Assembly (NCBI GenBank): GCA_012184525.1
Contig: WOFQ01000018.1
Span: 434,001-498,000 of the forward strand
Origin: Xenoacremonium recifei
Taxonomy: Eukaryota; Ascomycota; Sordariomycetes; Hypocreales; Nectriaceae
DNA length: 64,000 bases
Direction: 5' to 3'
Shown: piece after piece, positions 22,101 to 30,453 of the stretch
Layout of the letters: each line of letters begins with the position of its first letter
Numbering within the stretch: position 1 is the stretch's first letter
Position numbers and translations under genes: made by a program
The notes under the pieces: generated by a model
Database searches by the model: none
What the model was told of the DNA's origin: nothing
Seen by the model: the letters and a program-made list of their open reading frames with translations, nothing else

Positions 22101-23972
22101 GAAATCTGGCGATACATGTTCTTTGCAGATAAAGTCGCAGATTTCAGCTTTGGCAATAGCAGAAACTCCAAAAGCTTGATATAGAGCTCTCCTGTCTTTG
22201 TGCAAACTGGCTTCGGTATCGATAATCGGCAACCCGCCGTTGACTGGGAAGTCTGCTAGCTCGAGATCTTCCGATATAAAGACGGGCTTAGGATTGCTGT
22301 TCGCAGAAACCCACTTTCCCTCGGCCAGAGGGATTATAGGAAGATCTAGGAGATTCTCCCTGGTGCCGGAGTCTTTCATCAGAGATAGGAGCACCTTGGC
22401 AAGGTCTCCATGCCAACTAGATGAATTGGTCCAGAATCTTGACCCCTCATCTGACAGGAGACCACGTAAATGTTCAAGGAAGTCCTTGGCGGAAAACCTT
22501 TCCACACCAAGTGATATTATTGCTTCAATAGTCCAGGCAGGATACTTATTAGAAAGGTACAAGGACGATGTCTTGGAGTTGATCGTAAGGAATTTACCAG
22601 AGCTGTCACCAAACCTCTCTAAGTCCACATACAGCAGCTCGGAAGGCTTGGCCATGATACCTGCCATGGATTCTAGGCATTTTGTTGAGCCTAGGGCCTC
22701 GCGGATAGCTTTTAATACAGGTTTGAAGAATGCCGAAACTCTGGTATTGGATGGGAGGAAAAATGGCCAAATATAACGATCAGAGCCGCTATTGAACTCA
22801 ACGACGGAATCCAAGAACGCCCCGGGTACAGCATCACGAAGAGCCAGGTTCCAGTGGAGTGAGGTGTCAAGCTGAAGACGGCTTGCTGTCAGAATAAAAT
22901 CGCCCTGCAGCAGAAACTAGAAAGATATCAGTGAGGTGGAATAATTTATAGGGTCCACTGACAATCTACAAACATACCTGAAGCCCGCCTGCATCACCAA
23001 TTGGTAGGCCGGCAAAAATTTTTGGTTCGAAAGTCGGGGGTGATGTGCTTCCATCGGGCAACGGGAAAGCTAGAACGAGCTCGGAACAAGTCTGATAGTG
23101 CCTCCTGGTCTCTGTGGGCAGGTCCGTGACTTGACTCTTTCTCACCATATACCGCTTTTGTGACGACCCAAGATCCAATGTCGTGATTGTGTTGCCCGCG
23201 GCATCTATTTTATCTAGTCGGCGAATCTGCTGGCTCCAGTTCTTATCCTTCTTCTCTACATTAATTTCAACCTGTCTCAGCCTCCGAAGGAACAGCAGCT
23301 GATCGACGTTGAACTGTATGAGTTTTTCCACAAGCTCTTGTGCGTCACCTTGTGGAGATAGCTCCAGAAAGAACGTAGTGAATCCCTGCTTCGTCGGAAC
23401 TGGGAAGTCTTCTGCCCACTCTGGTGCAATTATCCCGAATTGCTTCTTCTTGTCAAATTTAAACTGGTAATTATTCGACGATATCCATACGACATCTGCC
23501 ACCCGGAAGACGCTTTTGAACCCGATTCCTTTCTCGCCGGTGTAGTTTTGTTGGTCATTGCCCGTTTTAGTGCTACCTCGTATCATGCAGATGGCCTCGA
23601 TGTGATCTGCCATGAAACCTATCTCGTTACAGTCGACACGAAGACGGTTTGGGGTGTAGCTGAGGGTCAGACTAGGAGTTGGATTTTCATAACAGTTGTC
23701 GTCAGCATTTTGTATTAGTTCTTGAATGAAATGTGTGGATTCATCGTAGAGTTCGCTTGAAAGGCTAGAACAATAGGGACCAACCGTTAGTTATGCTGTA
23801 AAGGAAACCGGAAAGAGATTCAGTCGTCTTACATATGTAGCGCATTGCTAACAACTTTAGCGAGCTTGCTGTGGCCTTCAAGAGAATATTCGGCTTTAAG
23901 CTGTTCGATATGCGCCTTTGCGTCTGAGCGTGACAACCCTCCTCGCGCTCTTGTTGAAGGCATGGTAGACAT
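17022..23972 (-). CDS. Hsp90-type (GHKL/NO VEIN-like) ATPase fused to a HET domain
   Basis: Best model has eight exons: 23972-23833, 23764-22978, 22916-21190, 21135-20515, 20463-20087, 20039-19703, 19640-19409 and 19328-17022, all phases matching, about 2,175 aa. The N terminus has the GHKL ATP-binding fold: N-box IQELIQNADDN (Glu62, Asn66), a DCNEIGF motif (Asp91) and the G2 loop GEKGIGFKSVF (123-133), then KDKNW..., FLLQGDFILTASR and other blocks seen in sacsin/NO VEIN-like proteins. A TAA at 21150-21152 lies inside the 54-bp third intron (donor GTACGG, branch CTAAC), so it does not break the gene. The C-terminal 720 residues carry a complete HET domain (see the separate entry at 17022-19184). 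The sequence just before it (IMFMIQVCNIFKSPELRFVLNPW) resembles the end of the NO VEIN C-terminal domain and is in the same uninterrupted frame. The donor at 19702 (GTTTCA) and the following AAG acceptor are the weakest splice calls. Two separate genes remain possible. Confidence 0.7.
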
Positions 23973-24886
23973 TACGCCCGAAGACTCTGTTATGTTCCAA
24001 AAACGACATAGGTCTGTTCAGTATATATACTCAATTAGAGTATCGGGGCTATGCTAGGCAGGTACTCCTAGCATAGCCTAGCGCGAGGCGGAATCTGGCC
24101 TACATACCATCAATTTTCGTAACTGGACCAAGAAGCAACTCGAAGTAGTCTATGCCCATGACTCCATGTGACACAATATCGTATCATTTTTATGCAGCTA
24201 AACTGAGCCAAAGATAAGAAGGTGTCGAAAATGATGAATCCATGGCGAAAGTTAGGAAGGTGTTCTTTCTGGGGCCAATATCGCAAGGAATTTTGCACCT
24301 CGGGCCGCATAATGGATTTGCTTCAAATTGGACATCACTAGCTGCGAGCCAACGATTCGCGTAGGATGATTATTATTGATATTTTGATTTTGATTTAAAT
24401 GCCTCATGGGCCGGTAGTGCTGATTTTTTATGATTGCCCAATCGGTGCCTGACACTTGGACTCTGTGACGCGGCGATTGGGCGTTGTTTATAGATGGTGC
24501 CTAAGCCACACACCTAACCTTTCCCATTTTACAAGGTCACTTGGGGGCCTCAACGCGGGACCGTTACCGGCTCACCGCTTTTTAAAGAAAGTCTTGATAT
24601 TGAAAGTATGATTCAGTCTTCCTTGATAGATGGCTGAGTCTTTCTGTGTAATAATTATAATTGGATAGACATATATTTGTCGCGGGACAGGCCCGAATGA
24701 TTTTCAGACGTCAAATCTTAAGCTGCTACACCTTCATGACTTCAACGTTACCCGGCTCTTTCATCAGCGAGACTGGTGATTTTAAGAACGATGCTCTGTT
24801 AGTGCTTCTCATAAAATTATCTTTCTTCCAACAGCGTAAAAAACTATCCAATAAATTGTCTTTAACCTAGGAAACCCTTCTTAAAT
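23973..24886. promoter_or_regulatory. Intergenic region with a perfect 12-bp inverted repeat
   Basis: A 914-bp AT-rich gap between the ATPase-HET gene start and the 3' end of the dehydrogenase gene; both are read leftward. Its main feature is the hairpin at 24047-24078, about 75-105 bp upstream of the ATPase-HET start codon. No gene seen. Confidence 0.5.
24047..24078. repeat. Perfect inverted repeat, 12-bp arms, 8-bp loop
   Basis: GGCTATGCTAGG at 24047-24058 is exactly mirrored by CCTAGCATAGCC at 24067-24078. It sits in the promoter or leader of the ATPase-HET gene, so it could be a regulator-binding palindrome or an mRNA hairpin. Confidence 0.85.
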
Positions 24887-25870
24887 TCAGAGGCCGACCA
24901 TATCGAGTGATACTCTCCATAACTTAGCTTCTCCCGCTTCATCGAAGGCCCACGGTGCATATCCTAATCCCAATTGACCTGTCTGCTCATCCCAAGGTTC
25001 CGAAATCTGACAATCTTCGAGGTACTTCGCCCCAACATTCTCAAGTGCCTTCGCCGTAGCCGCCCACACGGTAGTCGCCGCACCCTGTTCCGGACTCTTC
25101 CATTGCTTTTGGACTTCTTCACCGGAGAACATTTGCAGCGCGTCATCAGACATGTGTTTCTGTAGTCCAGTGGAAATGCCTCCTGGCATCACACTCATGG
25201 CATGCAGTCCCTTCGATCCGTATCGGCGATTGATCTCATTGGCAGTCCAAATGACAGCCGTCTTGCTCTGGCCGTAGGCGGCCCATTCGTTGTAGGCGCC
25301 TTCAAGGTTGATGTTGTCGAAGTTGACGCTTCCCATGCGATGACCCACGCTAGTGAGGAAAACAGCACGAGAGCTGAGTTCTGGTGTTGCTGAGCGAAGC
25401 AGACAATCCTTGAGCAGATTGAAAAGGAGGAAATGGGCCAGGTGATTTACTCCGAATTGAGTTTCGAAGCCATCCTTGGTGCGGCCTTCAGGGCAAGCCA
25501 TGACTCCAGCGTTGGCGATGAACAAATGCAGCTTATCTGTATGGGAGAGGAAGCTCTTTGCACAAGCGCGCACACTTTCCAAGGAGGTAAGATCGAGCTC
25601 AAGGAGGTGAACACGTCCTGAAGATGTCAGGCTAGAGAGTTCTGACTCTGCCTTAGGAATGTCTCGCGCCGTAAGGAACAGTGTAGCTCCTGTTTCGAAG
25701 AGTGCACGCGCGGTTTCCAGTCCAATGCCAGAAGAACATCCCGTGATCAAGACATTCTTGCCGACGAACTGCCCTTCGAGGTGCTCGTCTTTGATAATTT
25801 GAAGAGCTGTAGGTCGGGCATCACCTGGTCCGTTGGGGGACTTGTGTACTTCGGCGTATCGGGAGGTCAT
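24887..25870 (-). CDS. Short-chain dehydrogenase/reductase (retinol dehydrogenase-like)
   Basis: Intronless, 327 aa. Classical SDR: cofactor loop TGCSSGIG at 43-50, the NAG motif at 120-122, catalytic Ser174 in FLTSVGH, and YGQSK with Tyr199 and Lys203. The Arg in LTARD at the end of the second strand suggests NADP(H). The substrate loop and length match the WWOX/retinol-dehydrogenase-like fungal group, often found in secondary-metabolite or detoxification loci; the substrate is unknown. No signal peptide or membrane segment. It is read in the same direction as the bZIP gene to its right, 352 bp away. Confidence 0.9.
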   Translation of the reverse strand: MTSRYAEVHKSPNGPGDARPTALQIIKDEHLEGQFVGKNVLITGCSSGIGLETARALFETGATLFLTARDIPKAESELSSLTSSGRVHLLELDLTSLESVRACAKSFLSHTDKLHLFIANAGVMACPEGRTKDGFETQFGVNHLAHFLLFNLLKDCLLRSATPELSSRAVFLTSVGHRMGSVNFDNINLEGAYNEWAAYGQSKTAVIWTANEINRRYGSKGLHAMSVMPGGISTGLQKHMSDDALQMFSGEEVQKQWKSPEQGAATTVWAATAKALENVGAKYLEDCQISEPWDEQTGQLGLGYAPWAFDEAGEAKLWRVSLDMVGL

Positions 25871-26222
25871 GATTTGATTGGAAGGTATGGCAAAGTAGAT
25901 CTTTAAAAGTTATGAGTTGTTGTTTTTTTAAGTAACAAAGGTAGTCAAATTAGTATGAGTCAGATTGGCTTATCTACTTCTTCATTTCGTTGAGGAAAAG
26001 AAACTCCTTTTTATACTGGACGTGACGTCGAGACAGTTGCGAATCCCCTAGGACTTCGGTCAGTGATCTTATCCCCGAAACAGAGTACATCACCAAGACC
26101 CACCGTAAAAGCAACACAATGTGAGTGTCAGCACGCCAATGCAGGTGTCAGCAACGCCCTAAAAAGTCCTTCGGGATGCGAGAGTCAGCATCTGGAGGGA
26201 AGTACGCGGGATGTGCGATACT
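25871..26222. promoter_or_regulatory. Promoter of the dehydrogenase
   Basis: A 352-bp gap. It contains a T-rich tract just upstream of the dehydrogenase and GACGTGACGTCGAGACAG at about 26019, which includes a CRE-like TGACGTC, a typical bZIP core. This is interesting because the next gene encodes a bZIP-like protein. Confidence 0.45.
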
Positions 26223-27199
26223 TCAACCCCCAAACTTCAGAGGCTTCTTCCCCCTTTGTTTTCTCCAGTAATTCGTCGACACCAGCGAGTCTTCGCATCC
26301 ATCCAGCGTCCATCTCCACCGGTGCATGAATTCCTCCGTGAATTCCCACGCCGAAGGATCCCAAGCTTCGCCCCAGACAATCATCCCGGTTCGGCCAGAC
26401 TCAGTGCCACAGCCTAGTATTGCTGTACAGAGCTCTTCTTCGTTGTATCCATCCGCGGAGCGCAGCAAGTTATCCCGCATCCGAGGATTCGGTAACAAGT
26501 CGATCCACGGATGATGTTCTATCTCTCTCTGTAGCGTTGTTGGACGTAATGGTGCCGGCATTTCCTGTACCACGTAGCTCGGACCGGACAGGGGCGAGAC
26601 TGCGTCATCTCCCAGTGCGCAAGCAATCGGCAGACCAAGGTGTCTCTCATTGCAGGCCATGGCCCGGAAGACATTGAATTGTATCAAAGTGAATAAACAA
26701 TCTCGGCCCGGGGAGCCTGTTAGAAAAGAGACCCAGTTCTCGAAACCTCTTTGAAGCTTTTGCATATCGGCAGCCCCTATAGGAGCACTTTGTGCGAAGT
26801 TGATGAGCTTAGAGCGGTTACTCGGTACTGATTCCATCGCAGAATAGAAGATGTGCCACAGGTCAGGGTCTTGGACCTTGAGTCTACCCAAGCTCTCTTC
26901 TGATTTGGATTGGATCACCAAACTAGAGCGCAGTTGACCGCTTGACGACGTGTTAGACCCCTCCAGCTGTTCATTTCTAGCGTTGGCCCTCTTTCGCTTC
27001 CCTGCCATCGGCTCAGTCAACAAGACCCCTTCATTCGGTTGGTATTAGTTGACCTACTAGCTGCTCTTTGATTCACTCGGTTTTGAATTCGTCGTCGATC
27101 ATCAGGCTCGAGTACGCTCTTCCAGTCATCCACTGTAACTATGTTTGGAGGGAGCATGTCGAGCGTCATGCGGAGAGATGATTGCCCCGCTGCCACCAT
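26223..27199 (-). CDS. bZIP-like transcription factor with DUF3425 domain
   Basis: Two exons, 27199-27058 and 27001-26223, give 306 aa. The 56-bp intron begins GTAGGT and ends GGCAG. Splicing rebuilds the basic region DDRRRIQNRVNQRAARKRKR, the N-x7-R-type motif of fungal bZIP proteins. The leucine zipper is degenerate, as in most DUF3425 proteins. The C-terminal half is the DUF3425 domain: DCLFTLIQFNVFRAM (the canonical L-x-Q-x-N-x-x-R-A motif), HHPWIDLLPNPRMRDNLL, and WGEAWDPSAWEFTEEFMHRW. Probably nuclear; targets unknown. It could act on the adjacent dehydrogenase, whose promoter contains a TGACGTC box. Confidence 0.88.
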
Positions 27200-27784
27200 G
27201 ATCGCTGATTGTTAGACCGACTCGTTTGGATACAATTCAGATCGTCAGAATTCGATTGAAATTCGCATGTTCTGAATATCGGTGATGACAGTTGCAGGAA
27301 ATGACGCTGGGCGACTGATGACAGGTGCAGCTTTAGCTCGTGGAGTCAGGCTTATTATTTCTTTCGGGCTAGGTTCTGGGCGCGAATCCTTCCACCTCCT
27401 CCTCATTCATTGGCCAATCATGGCACTACAATGCGTCCCTACCAGCAGGCATTTGGTATGCGCATCGGTAAAACAAAGGAACCTTGTGGTATTGCAGGAT
27501 TATTACTAGTACCTCCTCGCGGACTTAATAGGCGACTTACGAAAAGTACTTTGGTAGAAGCTGAACTAACCAGGATCTTGAGCCTAAACGAATCCCGAAA
27601 CCCCATGGTTTTCGCAACGTAGAAAGAAAATGATAATCAAATAGCACGGAAACGAGTATAAGAAGGCTTGGTATCCTTCTACTCTAATCCATGTTTCACT
27701 CGCCAGTCTTCAATCGAAATCCTTCGTAAGACATTAATACGGGACTCTTTAAATACACATACCAACCTGCTCATCTTGCTGAAG
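27200..27784. promoter_or_regulatory. Divergent promoter of the bZIP gene and a secreted-protein gene
   Basis: A 585-bp gap with no supported gene; TATAAGAAGG at about 27657 is a TATA-like candidate for the forward gene. Confidence 0.45.
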
Positions 27785-28485
27785 ATGTTACGCAACATCA
27801 CATCTTTTTTGTCAGCTTTTTTGCTGGTTTCCCCAGCATATGGTAAATATAATATATCAACGAAGCCGGCCTCCTTTCCAGCCTGTGGGGAAACTGTCCA
27901 GCCATGCCAATGTCCTGAAGGAACACTTCACTCTGCGGTCACGACATATGGGTTCTTCCCAGCCACCGCAGAGGAGGTTTCTAATATCACTGCGATCTCC
28001 TTTACAGACGTCGCTTTCCTCGGTCTGAACTTCACCAACACGACGGGTCAAGGCTTTGAAATCGGTTCTTCTCGGACTTTCTCCCTTGACTGGGCCGCTG
28101 CCGCAGAGCCTGTTTCCGTGACGGAGGTCCTCACCAGCTACAACAACTATGGGGATCAAGTCGGATACAACATGACTTGGGAGATGGGAAACGCTCCTTA
28201 CTACTATAAGAGGACAGATGGTCAAGAAGGCCTTGTTGGTGGCTTTTGGAGCTACGAGGAGCTAAGACAAGTGGGCGATGAGTCTTTCTTTCTTTGGTCG
28301 ACTTGGTCATGCTTTGGCGATATTTTTGGTAAGTTCTCTTTTTAGTTTCACGCGGAACTTCTTTCTAACACTATCGCATAGATTTCGAGACCTTCCATGA
28401 GCTTGTATTTGCAAGCGTTGCTGAAATACTGAAAGAAGAAGGAAAATCAGACGGAAGCATTATTGGACTTACTTCTACTGGTTAA
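27785..28485 (+). CDS. Small secreted protein of unknown function
   Basis: Two exons, 27785-28328 and 28382-28485 (53-bp intron), give 215 aa. The N terminus MLRNITSFLSAFLLVSPAYG is a clear signal peptide with likely cleavage after AYG. The mature part starts KYNISTKPASFPACGETVQPC and holds several N-x-S/T sites (NIT, NFT, NTT, NMT) and four Cys. It is rich in aromatic and acidic residues and ends LTSTG. The arrangement of a short helix, strands rich in T/V and a long C-terminal helix (FETFHELVFASVAEILKEEG) recalls SRPBCC/START-like folds, but this is only an impression; I do not recognise the family. Secreted to the cell wall or outside. Confidence 0.7.
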
Positions 28486-28709
28486 TTGTTTGGAGTTCAC
28501 TCTATTGGCATGGAGTATTACGCGCAGTAAAGTCTACCTCGAGTTTCATAATTTTAACATCTAAGTAATAGATACTATTTATGTAGCCCTATATCCAACA
28601 TAAGATATATCCCCAATCTCTTAATTAGAAGAAAAACCTCTCTTCATATACAAAGGAGATTTTTGTTGATTAACTCAGTTGTTCCTTGAACAACTAGCTA
28701 TAGCGTGAT
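28486..28709. other. Short convergent spacer
   Basis: AT-rich 224-bp gap between two convergent 3' ends; polyadenylation-type AATAGATA and TTAATTAGA stretches only. Confidence 0.4.
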
Positions 28710-30173
28710 TTAGTTGTATTCAACGGGTTTGTACAGCTCATCGGCGTTTGCATATATCCAAGATGGGGCAACGTTTGGCAGCGTATTAGCTTGCTCAGGT
28801 AGTTCAATAGGTGCAAATGGCTCACGATTCTCCCATTGAGGCCAAGTAGTGGATACCTTGTCTTCATTAGCCATGCCCTCGACATGTTTGTACGGCATTG
28901 TACGCTGCATCTGCATGCCCTGAATAGAGTCAGATGTGACGGGGGTGATGTTGTCGGGACCAAATCCTGCAGGTCGTGGGTGGTAATATGATCGATCAGA
29001 CACAGACTGAGAGTGATTTTGAGTTGCATTTTCGGGGCTTGGGACTCCAAACCCAGCCGGTCGTTGGGGGTGATATGATTGACTGGACGCAGATTGACTC
29101 TCAGATTGACTGTCAGGAGTTGGGTCTCCAAAGCCGGCTGGCCGTCGGGGTTGGTAGGAGGCAGATACATGCCTAGATGCCAAATCCGAACTCACCGCCG
29201 AGAACTGCTGTGCGAATCGCACATTGCCAGCAGGGCGACCACTAACATTCGACACAGAACTCGCCGTGCCTGTTCCAGAAGCCACCGAGTCTGGAGACGC
29301 AAAATATTTCTGTTGGACCAACCGGCGAACGATCCCATTTTCTGCAACGAGGAAGGACTCGGCGCTTGATGGTCCCGAGCTCGATTGTGAATTTACATGA
29401 GGATCGGAATACCCAGAGGGTTTGAAATTCCCAGCGACAGACGGGCGAGAGGTATCTTGGGTCTGTTGATGCACAATGTTCGGCGCATGACGAGGGAATG
29501 TCCCAAATATCCCAGAATACGCTGCGTTTTGTATTTCTGGGGGGTTCGGAACCCCTGGAGACCAACTGCTGCTGATGGGTACTGTATAACGAGCAGCGTC
29601 TTGATCGCTTCTTGGGGTCGGTGGAAGAGTCCAGTTTCTCTCGAAGGTAGGAGGTGGAAGGACAGTGGAAGCAGTGTCTTCCACGTCTGAGAGTGCGATT
29701 GGAAAGCCCCCCTTAATCGTACTTTGCGTCTCTGAAGTTGTTTGGCTGTGCGTATCTGTCTGGTCCTCTCTGGGTTCGGGGGTTGTGGACAGAGACCAGT
29801 CCTTGGGGTAGATCGATGAGGCAGCATCGTGCCCGACGCGATTGGGCGGAGGAACCTGGGGCTTCAGAAGCATCCAAGTGGAAGGGAACGCCTCAGCACT
29901 TGGATCTTGCCATCCTGATTGCATTTTACGAAGGTGCAAAAAGATTGCTGCCCGGCTTCGCGAAAACCGCCATTCAAGACTGGATGCGAGTCGCTCTGAG
30001 TCAAGTGATGCGCAATTTTGGCACAGCCCCCGGCCCCCAACATGCGTAGCTGCATAATACGTCACCCAACGAGACAAGCGAGCTGAGCCTAACAAGAGGT
30101 ACAAGGGTACGTACTCCAAGATTCTTACCTGCAGCGGTTTTCGTGGTTTGCCTGGTTCGCCTGAAATACCCAT
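28710..30173 (-). CDS. Disordered Pro/Ser/Gln-rich repeat protein, function unknown
   Basis: An open frame runs from the ATG at 30173 to the stop at 28710 (up to 487 aa). A strong donor (CTGCAG|GTAAGA) at 30129/30128 suggests a first exon of 15 codons (MGISGEPGKPRKPLQ). I could not fix the matching acceptor, so about 40-90 residues after position 15 may be intron. The rest is low-complexity and has four spaced RPAG motifs: three RPAGFG with YQPR/YHPQ/YHPR before them (about 28965-29145) and one RPAGNVRF (about 29230). The composition (P, S, Q, T) fits an intrinsically disordered, prion-like or scaffold protein. No domain recognised. It is divergent from the CorA-like gene. Confidence 0.5.
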   Translation of the reverse strand: MGISGEPGKPRKPLQVRILEYVPLYLLLGSARLSRWVTYYAATHVGGRGLCQNCASLDSERLASSLEWRFSRSRAAIFLHLRKMQSGWQDPSAEAFPSTWMLLKPQVPPPNRVGHDAASSIYPKDWSLSTTPEPREDQTDTHSQTTSETQSTIKGGFPIALSDVEDTASTVLPPPTFERNWTLPPTPRSDQDAARYTVPISSSWSPGVPNPPEIQNAAYSGIFGTFPRHAPNIVHQQTQDTSRPSVAGNFKPSGYSDPHVNSQSSSGPSSAESFLVAENGIVRRLVQQKYFASPDSVASGTGTASSVSNVSGRPAGNVRFAQQFSAVSSDLASRHVSASYQPRRPAGFGDPTPDSQSESQSASSQSYHPQRPAGFGVPSPENATQNHSQSVSDRSYYHPRPAGFGPDNITPVTSDSIQGMQMQRTMPYKHVEGMANEDKVSTTWPQWENREPFAPIELPEQANTLPNVAPSWIYANADELYKPVEYN

Positions 30174-30453
30174 GTCGGCAAGGCAGTTTCCTAGGCACTC
30201 CCAATGACCCAAACCTGGTGGCCTCACTCAACCTCAACCCTCACTCAACCTCAACCCTCACTCAACCTCAACCCTCACTCAACCTCAACCCTCACTCAAC
30301 CTCAACCCTCACTCAACCTCAACCCTCACTCAACCTCAACCCTCACTCAACCTCAACCCTCACTCAATCTCGAACAAGGCTCTACGCCTACCGGAATACA
30401 TTCAAAAGAATTCCCAAGCCATAGCAGACAATAGGGAAGAAAGAAAGCGACAC
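30174..30453. promoter_or_regulatory. Shared divergent promoter filled by a minisatellite
   Basis: About half of this 280-bp gap is the 17-bp tandem repeat at 30226-30369. Copy-number change would alter the spacing of both promoters. Confidence 0.5.
30226..30369. repeat. 17-bp minisatellite, about eight copies
   Basis: Unit ACTCAACCTCAACCCTC repeated with no change over eight copies (30226-30361), then a decaying ninth. Perfect copies suggest recent expansion. Because 17 is not a multiple of three, all forward frames stay open through it, which creates a spurious Leu/Pro/Ser/Thr-rich reading frame. Confidence 0.93.

Noticed and set aside
30143..30434. Forward frame encoding tandem Leu/Asn/Pro/Ser/Thr repeats
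   Set aside because: It is the translation of the 17-bp minisatellite, which is open in all forward frames; no start context and it overlaps the promoter gap.
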